Under the pieces are notes generated by a model. The model worked only from the letters and a program-made list of their open reading frames with translations, made no database searches and was not told the origin of the DNA. A stretch of DNA of 56,217 nucleotides from Methylophilales bacterium UBA4017 (GTDB lineage: Bacteria > Pseudomonadota > Gammaproteobacteria > Burkholderiales > Methylophilaceae): assembly GCA_002384685.1 (NCBI GenBank), contig DGAZ01000011.1:1-56217 (forward strand), read 5' to 3'. Shown here one piece after another: positions 43,920 to 53,514 of this stretch. Each line of letters begins with the position of its first letter. Within the stretch, counting starts at the first letter, position 1. The translations under genes and the position numbers were made by a program.

Positions 43920-45191
43920 CTAAGGGACGTCTCTTCTCGTTTTGCCGTTATAAATTTGGCGTGGCCTCCCAATTTTATTTTCTGAACTTGCCATCATTTC
44001 ATCCCAATGAGCTATCCACCCAGCAGTCCGGGCCAGGGCAAATACTGCTGTAAACATAGAGTTAGGTATACCCATTGCTTTCATTACAATGCCAGAATAG
44101 AAATCGACATTTGGATATAACTTTTTCTCAATAAAGTATTCATCTTCTAAAGCAATTTTCTCTAATTTTCTAGCAAGCTTAAATAAAGGTTCGTTATTGA
44201 GATCTAATTCGTCCAACACTTCATGGCAAGTGATTTTCATAATCTCTGCCCGCGGGTCCTTGTTTTTGTAAACGCGATGTCCAAATCCCATTAACCTAAA
44301 ATCATCGTCCTTGTCTTTGGCTCTTTTAATATATTCATTAATACGCGATTCGGTTTTGATTTCGTTAAGCATCTTTAGCGTTGCCTCATTTGCCCCTCCA
44401 TGAGCAGGTCCCCACAATGATGCAATTCCTGATGCAATGCACGCATAAGGATTTGCACCAGACGAACCCACTAAACGCACAGTAGAGGTTGACGCGTTTT
44501 GTTCATGATCGGCATGAAGAATTAAAATTCTTTCAAATGCACGCGTAATAACTGGATTTAGTTGGTATGGCTTGTTAGGACTAGAAAACATCATATTTAA
44601 AATATTCTCAACATAACTTAGCTCATGGGTTGGGTAAACAAAGGGTAAACCCAGATTGTAGTTATGGCTCCATGCAGCAATTGTCGGTATTTTTGCAAGC
44701 AGTCTATTAGCTGATAACTTACGATGATTGCGATTATTAATATTCATATCATCAAAATAAAATGCCGCCATTGAACCAACCACACCAATCATCACTGCCA
44801 TTGGATGGGCATCTCTTCTGAAACCTCGAAACACATTATTTAACTGATCATGAAGAAGGCTTTGCCCGTTAATGGTAGACGAAAAAATTTGCTTTTCCTT
44901 GATGTTAGGCATGTTGCCGTTGAAAAGCAAATAGGCGACATCTAAAAAGTCGGATTTTTCTGCTAGCTGTTCAATCGGGAAACCCCTGTATAGAAGCTCT
45001 CCTTTGTCCCCATCTACATAGGTGATGCTAGATGTGCAAGAGGCCGTTGATGTGAAGCCTGGATCATAGGAGAAAATACCCTTATTGTTTAAGAGTCTTG
45101 CATCTATTGCAGGGTGCCCCATAGAGCCTTCAATAATAGGTAGTTCGAAGGAGTTTGAACCAATCGATATTTTTGCTGACTTTTCACTCAT
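43920..45191 (-). CDS. gltA: Citrate synthase, type I
   Basis: Condenses oxaloacetate and acetyl-CoA to citrate. Catalytic residues are visible in GPAHGGANE, GFGHRVYK and PNVDFYSG. The N-terminal domain before the core and the 423-aa length match the hexameric, NADH-regulated type of Gram-negative bacteria. It stands alone between erpA and anmK. Confidence 0.96.
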   Translation of the reverse strand: MSEKSAKISIGSNSFELPIIEGSMGHPAIDARLLNNKGIFSYDPGFTSTASCTSSITYVDGDKGELLYRGFPIEQLAEKSDFLDVAYLLFNGNMPNIKEKQIFSSTINGQSLLHDQLNNVFRGFRRDAHPMAVMIGVVGSMAAFYFDDMNINNRNHRKLSANRLLAKIPTIAAWSHNYNLGLPFVYPTHELSYVENILNMMFSSPNKPYQLNPVITRAFERILILHADHEQNASTSTVRLVGSSGANPYACIASGIASLWGPAHGGANEATLKMLNEIKTESRINEYIKRAKDKDDDFRLMGFGHRVYKNKDPRAEIMKITCHEVLDELDLNNEPLFKLARKLEKIALEDEYFIEKKLYPNVDFYSGIVMKAMGIPNSMFTAVFALARTAGWIAHWDEMMASSENKIGRPRQIYNGKTRRDVP

Positions 45192-45248
45192 ATTAATTTA
45201 TATATTTTTAAATTGATTGAGCATTATATCTGAAATTTAATAGAAGAT

Positions 45249-46346
45249 TTAAGGGTAATATATGATACCAAGGATGCGTGGCCCTTTTGACCCGGTAATG
45301 TTGGGTGAATTATTAGCTTCACCCCTCAATGTTTTAGATGCTAGCCAAGCAAAAGCCATCGCTTCGACATGTTGAGATGGAACCCCAATCACATCAGTTT
45401 TGTTGACCGGGATGTCTATTATTTTAACTAACCTTTCCATTAAAAAATTATTTTCTGAACCACCACCACAAACAAACACTTCATCAGCGCCATCACAAAA
45501 ATTATTTATGGCATCCTTTATTGAGAGAACTGTAAGCTCAAGCAATGTTCTTTGAACATCCTTTGCATCATATAAGTCAATTCTATGAGCATCTAGCCAG
45601 TTTGAATTAAATTTTTCGCGCCCAGTACTTTTGGGTAGCCCCATCTTGAAATAAGGTTCTTGAAAAAAAGCATTAAGTAATTCGGGTACAACTTTACCTT
45701 TCCTTGCCCACTGACCATCTTTATCAAAAGTAAGGTTTTTATTACTATATATCCATTGATCTAATAGAATATTTCCTGGACCACAATCAAAACCTAAAAG
45801 AACTTGATCGTTTGCGAGGAATGATATGTTGCTTATCCCGCCAATATTAAGAATTATTCTTTTCTTTTCTTTTGAGGAAAAAAACGATTGATGAAACAAA
45901 GGAACCAAGGGAGCTCCTTGCCCACCGGCAACAATATCTCTATTTCGGAAATCATTAATAACCTTAATATTAGTTTTTTCAGCCAAAAGATGTGCATTAC
46001 CAATTTGTACCGAGAAGCCTTTATCTGGCCTGTGGCGTATAGTTTGACCGTGATAACCTATACCCTCAATTTCTTTGGATGAAATATGGGTTTTTTTCAA
46101 TAATTTATTTATACCCTGCGCCGCCATTAGTGCATGCTCTAAAGCAAAGCTTTGGCTTTCTTCAAGCTCATTTAGGGAGGGGGAAGATAATTTTAAGATC
46201 TTATCTCGCGTGAGCTTGGTGTAGGGAACATGCTCCGAACCCCATGCATTAATAGCTTGTGAAGACAATTCAAGCATAATAATGTCTATCCCATCAAGGC
46301 TTGTCCCTGACATTACCCCTAAAAAAAGATTTTTTTTATCCTTCAT
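45249..46346 (-). CDS. anmK: Anhydro-N-acetylmuramic acid kinase
   Basis: Cleaves and phosphorylates anhydro-MurNAc in cell-wall recycling. GVMSGTSLDGID at the N-terminus is the ATP-binding signature; GYHGQTIRHRP, NIGGISNIS and FVCGGGSEN follow. Length 365 aa. Divergent from tyrS, the usual betaproteobacterial arrangement. Confidence 0.96.
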   Translation of the reverse strand: MKDKKNLFLGVMSGTSLDGIDIIMLELSSQAINAWGSEHVPYTKLTRDKILKLSSPSLNELEESQSFALEHALMAAQGINKLLKKTHISSKEIEGIGYHGQTIRHRPDKGFSVQIGNAHLLAEKTNIKVINDFRNRDIVAGGQGAPLVPLFHQSFFSSKEKKRIILNIGGISNISFLANDQVLLGFDCGPGNILLDQWIYSNKNLTFDKDGQWARKGKVVPELLNAFFQEPYFKMGLPKSTGREKFNSNWLDAHRIDLYDAKDVQRTLLELTVLSIKDAINNFCDGADEVFVCGGGSENNFLMERLVKIIDIPVNKTDVIGVPSQHVEAMAFAWLASKTLRGEANNSPNITGSKGPRILGIIYYP

Positions 46347-46467
46347 AAGGTAAATTGTGACGCCTTTTTATTTTTATACAAGCAATCGATAAAAAATAAG
46401 TAATTTTTTAAAAGCTGAGAGTTGATATAAAATTAGGTTTAATAAAAATTTAAATAAAGATCAATCA

Positions 46468-47661
46468 ATGAGCCTTCAAGAAACTCTTAATATTATCAAA
46501 CGAGGTACAGATGAGATTCTTGTCGAAGCCGAATTAAAAGAAAAATTAAAAGAAAATAGACCGCTGAGGATTAAGGCCGGTTTTGACCCTACTGCACCAG
46601 ATCTGCACTTAGGACATACGGTGCTTTTGAATAAACTTAGACAGCTTCAAGATCTTGGTCATGAAGTACTATTTTTAATAGGTGATTTCACAGGAATGAT
46701 AGGAGATCCGACAGGGAAAAATACAACAAGACCTCCTCTGTCTAAAGAGGAGGTCGAAGTAAATGCACAAAGTTACGCAAAACAAGTCTTCAAAATTTTA
46801 GATAAAAATAAAACTAAAGTAGTATTTAATTCAAAGTGGTTAGAGCCTTTGGGGGCCAGTGGAATGCTAAAGCTTTCCTCTATGCATACGGTTGCAAGAA
46901 TGCTAGAAAGAGATGACTTTTCAAAAAGATTTAAGTCGAATCAACCTATAGCGATCCACGAATTTATGTACCCACTTCTTCAGGGTTATGATTCCGTAGC
47001 ATTGAATGCAGACATTGAGCTCGGTGGAACCGACCAGAAATTTAATTTACTTATGGGTCGTGAGCTTCAAAAGCAGTTCGACCAGAAACCACAATGCATC
47101 ATTACCATGCCTTTATTAGAGGGGTTGGACGGTGTGAATAAAATGTCAAAATCACTTGATAATTACATCGGAGTTGACGAGCCTGCAGCGATTATTTTCG
47201 CAAAGATTTTATCTATTTCTGATAGCTTGATGTGGCGATACGTAGAATTACTCTCACTAAAAACCATGGACGAGATTGCGGCATGGAAGACACGGCTCGA
47301 TACAGGAGAAAACCCTAGAAATATTAAGGTCGAATTTGCAAAAGAAATCGTTACAAGGTTCCACGATGCGAAGCAAGCAGAAAATGCTGAGCATGATTTT
47401 AATACTAGAGCACAAGGAAAAATTCCCGATGATATTCCGAACATAGACATTCAGTATGCTGATAATAAGGTCACTGTGCCCCAGCTATTAAAGCAAATTC
47501 AATTTGTAGATAGTACGTCAGAAGCTATGAGGCTAATCAAAGGCGGAGGAGTGAAAGTAAACGGAGAAAGAATAGAAGATACACAGCATCTGATTGAAAA
47601 TTTAACTACCTTCACAATTCAGGTAGGTAAAAGGAAGTTCGCACATATCACTTTCACATAG
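46468..47661 (+). CDS. tyrS: Tyrosyl-tRNA synthetase
   Basis: Charges tRNA-Tyr. The HIGH-type motif is HLGH in FDPTAPDLHLGHT and the second signature is KMSKS, which places it in the TyrZ-like subgroup rather than the KFGKT type of E. coli TyrS. A C-terminal S4 RNA-binding domain is present (MRLIKGGGVKVNGERI). Length 397 aa. Confidence 0.95.
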   Translation: MSLQETLNIIKRGTDEILVEAELKEKLKENRPLRIKAGFDPTAPDLHLGHTVLLNKLRQLQDLGHEVLFLIGDFTGMIGDPTGKNTTRPPLSKEEVEVNAQSYAKQVFKILDKNKTKVVFNSKWLEPLGASGMLKLSSMHTVARMLERDDFSKRFKSNQPIAIHEFMYPLLQGYDSVALNADIELGGTDQKFNLLMGRELQKQFDQKPQCIITMPLLEGLDGVNKMSKSLDNYIGVDEPAAIIFAKILSISDSLMWRYVELLSLKTMDEIAAWKTRLDTGENPRNIKVEFAKEIVTRFHDAKQAENAEHDFNTRAQGKIPDDIPNIDIQYADNKVTVPQLLKQIQFVDSTSEAMRLIKGGGVKVNGERIEDTQHLIENLTTFTIQVGKRKFAHITFT

Positions 47662-47714
47662 AAAATAATGCATTGATTACTAAGAATATTCTTTCATTCA
47701 ATCCAATAAATTGA

Positions 47715-47755
47715 TATAATTCGCAATCTGAAGATGGGCCAATGGCCCATTTTTT
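47715..47755 (+). promoter_or_regulatory. rimP-nusA leader: -10 box followed by a hairpin with T-run
   Basis: TATAAT (47715-47720) is followed by the GC-containing TCGC. Then ATGGGCC (47734-47740) pairs with GGCCCAT (47744-47750) around AAT, with T's at 47751-47755. rimP starts at 47781. No good -35 box is seen. The hairpin has terminator shape and may attenuate the operon or protect the 5' end of the RNA; it cannot belong to tyrS alone if the TATAAT is real. Confidence 0.55.
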
Positions 47756-47780
47756 ATTTGGGCTAGGGTTTAGGATTTTT

Positions 47781-48218
47781 ATGGCATTTGATGTTGAAAG
47801 TTTTATTGAAAAGATGGTTACTCAACTAGGATATGAATTAGTTGATCTTGAGATAATTAATCACGGTCAATTATTAAGAGTTTTTATCGAAAAGCCTGAG
47901 ACAGTCAACATAGATGACTGTGTTTTGGTAAGTAACCAATTAAACCATGCTTTGAGTGTTGAAGAGGATTTTGACTTTGGAAGACTAGAGGTCTCTTCTC
48001 CTGGGGTTGATAGAGTAATAAAAAAATTAGAAGATTTTGGTCGTTTTAATGGAGAAAAAGTCAAAATTAAGACAAGGTCACCAATTTCGAATAGAAGAAA
48101 TTTTAGCGGGATTTTAAGAGGCATAAAAGCCGGCTTTATTTTGTTAGAGTTTGAAGAGTCTATTATTGAAATAGATTTTGAAAATTTAGATAGAGCACGT
48201 TTAGACCCAGTTTTATAA
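47781..48218 (+). CDS. rimP: Ribosome maturation factor RimP
   Basis: Needed for maturation of the 30S subunit. The 145-aa protein has GYELVDLEI near the start, RVFIEKPE, then LEVSSPGVDRV, the conserved RimP block. I chose ATG at 47781 with TTAGG upstream; the frame opens at 47742 inside the leader hairpin. First gene of the operon that continues with nusA. Confidence 0.96.
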   Translation: MAFDVESFIEKMVTQLGYELVDLEIINHGQLLRVFIEKPETVNIDDCVLVSNQLNHALSVEEDFDFGRLEVSSPGVDRVIKKLEDFGRFNGEKVKIKTRSPISNRRNFSGILRGIKAGFILLEFEESIIEIDFENLDRARLDPVL

Positions 48219-48245
48219 AGATGAAATGATTTAACGGAGAAAGAA

Positions 48246-49712
48246 ATGAGTCGTGAAATTTTGTTACTTGTTGATGCGCTAGCACATGAAAAAAATGTTG
48301 CTAGAGATGTAATTTTTACTGCACTAGAGCTCGCTCTTGCCTCAGCTACAAAGAAAAAATATGAGCCTGATGTAGATATCCGTGTCGAAATAGACAAAGA
48401 ATCCGGCGAGTACCAGTCTTTTAGATGCTGGACTATTGTTGAAGAAGAGTTGTTAGAGACTCCAGAAGCAGAAGTGTCCCCAGCCGATGATCGAGCAAAA
48501 GCTATGGAAGTCGGCGATGTAATAAAGGAGGCTATTGATTCTGTAGAGTTTGGACGAATTGGTGCTCAGGCGGCGAAACAAGTAATTTTACAAAAAGTAA
48601 GAGAAGCAGAAAGGGAGCAGATCCTTAATGACTTTCTTGCAAGAGATGAGAAGTTAGTTTCAGGGCAGATTAGAAGAATGGAGCGAGGAAATGCCATTAT
48701 TGAAGTAGGACGATTAGATGCAGTGCTCCCTCGTGATCACATGATCCCAAAAGAAAACTTAAGAGTAGGTGATCGAGTCCGTGCAATTCTAAGCAAAATT
48801 GAAACAGGCATGAGAGGGCCACAGTTAATTTTATCCAGAACAGCGCCTGAATTCTTAATTAGACTTTTTGAGTTAGAGGTGCCTGAAATTGAAGAGGGCC
48901 TATTAGAAATAATGTCAGCATCACGTGATCCTGGACTTAGGTCAAAAATTGCAGTAAAAGCAAATGATCAAAGATTAGATCCAGTAGGCACATGTGTTGG
49001 TATGAGGGGCTCAAGAGTTCAGGCTGTCACAGGTGAGTTAGCAGGTGAAAGGGTAGACATAGTCCTTTGGTCCATAGAGCCAGCACAGTTTGTAATTAAT
49101 GCTATGGCTCCCGCAGAAGTTTCTAGCATTGTTGTTGATGAAGATAAGCACAGCATGGATTTAGTGGTAGTGGAAGATCAGTTGGCGCAGGCTATTGGAA
49201 GAAATGGTCAAAATATTCGATTAGCCTCAGAGCTGACGGGGTGGGAACTAAACATATTGACCGAAGAAGAGTCGGAGCAAAAGAATAAAGAGGAATATAC
49301 CTCATCGAGCCAATTATTTATTGAGAAGCTTGATGTTGATGAAGATGTTGCAGACATTCTTGTTCAAGAGGGCTTTTCTTCCATAGAAGAGGTGGCTTAT
49401 GTTCCTCTGGAAGAGATGATTCAGATTGAAGCCTTTGATGAGGATACTGTAAAAGAGCTAAGATCAAGAGCAAGTGCAGCGATCTTAACAGCCGCTATTG
49501 CCAAAGAAGAAAGTGTGGTTGATCCGGCCGATGATCTTAAGGCAATGGAGGGTATGGATATTGATATGGCAAAATTAATGGCATCTAAAGGTATTGTAAC
49601 TATGGAAGATTTGGCTGAACTTTCAGTTGATGAGCTTTTAGAATTGATAAAGATTGATGAAGAGACAGCAAAAACATTAATTATGACTGCACGCGCACCA
49701 TGGTTTGCATAA
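48246..49712 (+). CDS. nusA: Transcription termination/antitermination factor NusA
   Basis: Binds RNA polymerase and controls pausing, termination and antitermination. The 488-aa protein has the N-terminal polymerase-binding domain, an S1 domain near residue 135, two KH domains (GMRGSRVQAVTGEL and AIGRNGQNIRLA), and two C-terminal acidic repeats (about 360-425 and 435-485). GGAG lies before the ATG. Confidence 0.97.
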   Translation: MSREILLLVDALAHEKNVARDVIFTALELALASATKKKYEPDVDIRVEIDKESGEYQSFRCWTIVEEELLETPEAEVSPADDRAKAMEVGDVIKEAIDSVEFGRIGAQAAKQVILQKVREAEREQILNDFLARDEKLVSGQIRRMERGNAIIEVGRLDAVLPRDHMIPKENLRVGDRVRAILSKIETGMRGPQLILSRTAPEFLIRLFELEVPEIEEGLLEIMSASRDPGLRSKIAVKANDQRLDPVGTCVGMRGSRVQAVTGELAGERVDIVLWSIEPAQFVINAMAPAEVSSIVVDEDKHSMDLVVVEDQLAQAIGRNGQNIRLASELTGWELNILTEEESEQKNKEEYTSSSQLFIEKLDVDEDVADILVQEGFSSIEEVAYVPLEEMIQIEAFDEDTVKELRSRASAAILTAAIAKEESVVDPADDLKAMEGMDIDMAKLMASKGIVTMEDLAELSVDELLELIKIDEETAKTLIMTARAPWFA

Positions 49713-49733
49713 ATTAAATATACTGGAGTTTTG

Positions 49734-52190
49734 ATGGGAACATTTACTGTAGAAAAATTTGCTAATGAGTTAGGGCTTCCTGCAGCACTCGTGCTAGAGC
49801 AATTAAAAAGTGCAGGAGTTACCAAGCAAAATGCAGACGATGACGTATCTGAGGAAGACAAAGCTGCACTTTTGAATTATTTACGAAATGAGCATGGCGG
49901 AACTCCAAAGCCAAAGTCTAAAATTACCCTTACCCGAAAACAGAATACCGAGATCAGAAAGACGGATAGTGAGGGGCGAGCAAGAACTATTCAGGTCGAA
50001 GTGCGAAAAAAAAGAACGATTGTTAAACCAGAAGAAACTAAGATAGAGCCACCAACTGAGAGCAAGGCTAAAACTCCAGAAAAGCCAACCCAAATTATTG
50101 ATGAAAATCAAAAAAATATTCGTCAGGATGAAGAAAAAAGACATTCAGCTCTTGCGGATGCTCAAGCAGCTGAGGCTAAGAGTAAGAAAGAAGCTGCGGA
50201 AAAGCCAAAAAGTGAAGAAAAAGACAGTACCTTGCATAGACCCGCTTCAAAAATCGGGGTGAAAGTAGACAAAGAGAAGAAGCCAACAAAAGATGCTTGG
50301 GTTGATCGAAGCATTAAGAAGAGGCCGACAAAGACAAGACAAGATGCGGGCGCGGGTGGATGGCGATCTCCTAAATCAAGAAATAGGCATAAGAATGCTG
50401 ATCCAGAATCTAGTTTTGTTGCTCCTGCAGAATTTGTTTCTAAGGAGATTTTAGTGCCTGAGACTATTTCTGTGGCTGATTTAGCACATAAGATGTCAGT
50501 AAAAGCTGGCGAAGTCATTAAAGTCTTAATGGGTATGGGCATGATGGTGACTATTAATCAAATCCTTGACCAAGATACAGCAATGATTGCAGTTGAGGAA
50601 ATGGGCCATAAACCAGAAGCGGCTAAGGACAATGACCCTGAGTCACTTATAAATATAGAAGATTTAGTAGAGCCCATATTGGAAGCAAGACCTCCTGTAG
50701 TGACTGTTATGGGTCATGTCGATCACGGGAAAACATCACTATTAGATTATATTAGAACATCCAAAGTTGCGTCAGCAGAGGCTGGTGGGATTACTCAGCA
50801 TATAGGTGCATATCATGTCGAAACATCAAAAGGCATGATAACTTTTTTAGATACACCAGGGCACGAAGCATTCTCAGCTATGCGAGCAAGAGGAGCAAAG
50901 GCAACGGATATCGTTGTTTTGGCGGTTGCTGCTGATGATGGCGTTATGCCCCAAACGATCGAAGCAATTAATCACTCTAAGGCTGCAGAAGTTCCAATCA
51001 TTGTAGCGATCAATAAAATCGATAAACCTGAAGCAAATTCTAAGAAAGTTAAAAGTGAATTGCTGGCTCACGAGGTCATTCCGGAAGAACTTGGTGGCGA
51101 TGCTATTTTTGTGGAGGTTTCAGCAAAAACTGGTCAGGGTATTGATGATTTATTGGATTCAATTTTATTGCAGGCGGAAGTACTCGAATTGAAGGCAGCG
51201 AGAAATACTCCGGCAAGAGGTATTGTTGTAGAAGGAAGGCTTGATAAGGGCCGTGGCCCTGTTACTACTTTGCTGGTGCAATCAGGAGTGCTAAGCCCCG
51301 GCGATACCATTCTTGCTGGATCGGCTTTTGGAAGAGTCAGAGCGATGATTGACGAGAGTGGAAAGAAAGTTGAAGAAGCGGGACCATCAATACCTGTTGA
51401 GGTGATCGGTCTTTCTGACGTTCCAAAAGCCGGCGAAGAATTTATCGTCATTAATGATGAGAAAAAAGCCAGAGAAGTTGCTTTGTTTAGGCAAGGCAAG
51501 TTTAGGGACGTAAAATTTGCAAAACAACAAGCATCAAAATTAGAAAATATATTTGATCAAATGGCAGAGGGCGAAATAAAGGTATTACCTTTGATAATTA
51601 AGTCGGACGTTCAGGGATCCTATGAAGCATTAGCAGGCTCACTAGAGAAGCTATCCACCAATGAAGTGAAGGTCAATGTCATTCATTCTGCTGTTGGACC
51701 AGTTAATGAATCAGATATTAATTTAGCCACAGCATCTAACGCGGTAGTGCTTGCCTTTAATGTTAGGGCAGATGGCGGAGCAAGAAAGCTTGCTGATAGC
51801 TTAGAGGTTGACGTACGCTATTACAGCATTATTTATGAAGCAGTAGACGAAGTTAAAGCGGCGCTAAGCGGCATGTTATCTCCAGAGAAAAGGGAGAATA
51901 CACTCGGGCTTGTTGAAATTAGAGAAATATTTAAAGCCTCAAAGATTGGTACTATTGCTGGATGTTACGTGCTTGAAGGGCTAATTAAAAAGAATGCTAA
52001 GATAAGGCTCCTAAGAGACAGTGTGGTAATTTACGACGGCGAGCTGGATTCGTTAAAAAGATTCAAGGATGACATAAAAGAAGTTAAATCAAACTTTGAA
52101 TGTGGGCTATCAATTAAAAACTTTAATGACATGCAGCCAGGCGATCAAATAGAAGTCTATGAGATAGTTGAAGTTGCTAGGAAGCTATAA
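49734..52190 (+). CDS. infB: Translation initiation factor IF-2
   Basis: A GTPase that places initiator tRNA on the ribosome. An N-terminal IF2N domain (FTVEKFANELGLP) is followed by a long charged linker, a second IF2N domain near residue 245, the GTPase domain (MGHVDHGKT, DTPGHEAF, NKIDKP) and the C-terminal domains. I chose ATG at 49734, five bases after TGGAG, rather than TTG at 49731. Length 818 aa. Confidence 0.97.
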   Translation: MGTFTVEKFANELGLPAALVLEQLKSAGVTKQNADDDVSEEDKAALLNYLRNEHGGTPKPKSKITLTRKQNTEIRKTDSEGRARTIQVEVRKKRTIVKPEETKIEPPTESKAKTPEKPTQIIDENQKNIRQDEEKRHSALADAQAAEAKSKKEAAEKPKSEEKDSTLHRPASKIGVKVDKEKKPTKDAWVDRSIKKRPTKTRQDAGAGGWRSPKSRNRHKNADPESSFVAPAEFVSKEILVPETISVADLAHKMSVKAGEVIKVLMGMGMMVTINQILDQDTAMIAVEEMGHKPEAAKDNDPESLINIEDLVEPILEARPPVVTVMGHVDHGKTSLLDYIRTSKVASAEAGGITQHIGAYHVETSKGMITFLDTPGHEAFSAMRARGAKATDIVVLAVAADDGVMPQTIEAINHSKAAEVPIIVAINKIDKPEANSKKVKSELLAHEVIPEELGGDAIFVEVSAKTGQGIDDLLDSILLQAEVLELKAARNTPARGIVVEGRLDKGRGPVTTLLVQSGVLSPGDTILAGSAFGRVRAMIDESGKKVEEAGPSIPVEVIGLSDVPKAGEEFIVINDEKKAREVALFRQGKFRDVKFAKQQASKLENIFDQMAEGEIKVLPLIIKSDVQGSYEALAGSLEKLSTNEVKVNVIHSAVGPVNESDINLATASNAVVLAFNVRADGGARKLADSLEVDVRYYSIIYEAVDEVKAALSGMLSPEKRENTLGLVEIREIFKASKIGTIAGCYVLEGLIKKNAKIRLLRDSVVIYDGELDSLKRFKDDIKEVKSNFECGLSIKNFNDMQPGDQIEVYEIVEVARKL

Positions 52191-52192
52191 CC

Positions 52193-52528
52193 TTGGCTAA
52201 AGATTACCCAAGAAGTGATCGTATAAGGCAACAAATAAAAAAAGAACTGGCGAACCTTCTTCAAAGAGAAGTAAAAGATCCTGCATTAAATCAAATAACT
52301 ATCCTTGATGTCGAGGTGTCTCCCTGTCTTAAGCATGCCAAAGTATTTTTTGTGTCGCAGGAAGAGGCAAGTGAGGATGTGATGAAAGGATTGACAAGGT
52401 CCATGCCCTTTCTTCGATCGCAACTTGCAAAAAGAATGACAACTCGAGGTATCCCTAAGCTACATTTCGTTTATGATAAATCAATCGATGAGAGCATTAA
52501 AATTTCAAAACTACTTGATGGTATTTAA
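52193..52528 (+). CDS. rbfA: Ribosome-binding factor A
   Basis: Assists 16S rRNA maturation, important in the cold. The 111-aa protein shows RSDRIRQQIKKELA, the KH-like core with VKDP and a C-terminal LHFVYDKSIDE. The start is TTG at 52193, two bases after the infB stop, with AGGA in the last infB codons as ribosome-binding site. Confidence 0.95.
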   Translation: MAKDYPRSDRIRQQIKKELANLLQREVKDPALNQITILDVEVSPCLKHAKVFFVSQEEASEDVMKGLTRSMPFLRSQLAKRMTTRGIPKLHFVYDKSIDESIKISKLLDGI

Positions 52529-52539
52529 GTCTAGAAATT

Positions 52540-53451
52540 ATGCAGCCCAAACGAATTAAATTAGATATCAGTGGTGTGATAATGGTCGATAAGCCATTGG
52601 GCTATTCATCCAATCAAGCATTGTCAAAAATTAAATGGCTTTTTAATCCAAAGAAAGCCGGCCATACGGGGACACTTGATCCATTGGCAACCGGATTACT
52701 TCCAATATGCTTAGGAGAGGCCACTAAGTTTTCCAGTTTTCTTTTAGAATCAGACAAAACATACGAAGCATCCATTAAACTGGGCTTTAAAAGCAATACA
52801 GGTGACTCAGAGGGCATTATAGAGTCTCTTAACATTGAACAACTGCCTTCATTAAAAGAAATTGAAGAAACATTACAGCAATTTTTAGGATATCAAGAAC
52901 AACTCCCGCCGATGTATTCAGCATTAAAGTTTGAAGGTAAGCCTTTGTATGAGTATGCTCGAAGAGGGGAGGAGATTGCCCGAAAGAAAAGAAGTATTAA
53001 CATTACCTCCCTTGATTTAATTGACTACTCAGACAATATCTTAAAAATTAGGGTGGTGTGTTCAAAAGGAACCTATATTAGAACTCTAGCAAGTGATATA
53101 GGAGATAACCTAAATACTGGAGGTTATTTGATTGGCCTGCGAAGAACTGCCATAGGATCCGTCAATGTAGTACAAGCAAAAACATTAGACCTGATTGAGG
53201 CAACTGAGAACGAGGAAAGGGATGCGCTTATATTTCCCGTTGATAAATTTTTAAACTATTTAAATGAAATCAAGCTAGCTCCTAATGAAGAAGGGGCAAT
53301 CAAAGATGGTAAAACCTTGCTTTTTAAGGAAATGAAAGAGGGGATATATAGGTTGTACGATCAAGGCAACCAATTTTTAGGTCTAGGGACCATGGATAGC
53401 CATGGATATTTGAAGGTAAGAAGACTTTTATCCTTAAGTTGCGTAGAATAA
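52540..53451 (+). CDS. truB: tRNA pseudouridine-55 synthase
   Basis: Makes pseudouridine 55 in the T-loop of tRNAs. The catalytic aspartate is in GHTGTLDPLATGLLP, preceded by the KPLGYSS motif; QQLPPMYSAL-like EQLPPMYSALK and SKGTYIRTLASDIG follow. Length 303 aa. It stands 11 bases after rbfA in the standard order. Confidence 0.97.
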   Translation: MQPKRIKLDISGVIMVDKPLGYSSNQALSKIKWLFNPKKAGHTGTLDPLATGLLPICLGEATKFSSFLLESDKTYEASIKLGFKSNTGDSEGIIESLNIEQLPSLKEIEETLQQFLGYQEQLPPMYSALKFEGKPLYEYARRGEEIARKKRSINITSLDLIDYSDNILKIRVVCSKGTYIRTLASDIGDNLNTGGYLIGLRRTAIGSVNVVQAKTLDLIEATENEERDALIFPVDKFLNYLNEIKLAPNEEGAIKDGKTLLFKEMKEGIYRLYDQGNQFLGLGTMDSHGYLKVRRLLSLSCVE

Positions 53452-53459
53452 GAAAAATT

Positions 53460-53488
53460 TTGTTAAATTCGCATAAATATAGTAAAAT
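53460..53488 (+). promoter_or_regulatory. Promoter of rpsO
   Basis: TTGTTA (53460-53465) and TAAAAT (53483-53488) are 17 bases apart, followed by GTGCGG. The start would lie about 20 bases before the rpsO ATG. This allows rpsO (and possibly pnp) to be transcribed apart from the nusA operon. Confidence 0.7.
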
Positions 53489-53514
53489 GTGCGGTTCTGA
53501 AATAGGAGAAATGC

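Noticed and set aside
47661..47780. tRNA gene before rimP, as in E. coli metY
   Set aside because: No cloverleaf or CCA end can be drawn in the gap; only a short terminator-like hairpin is present.
47867..48397. A 176-codon minus-strand frame
   Set aside because: It is antisense to rimP and the start of nusA, both certain genes, and is serine/lysine-rich low-complexity sequence typical of an antisense frame.
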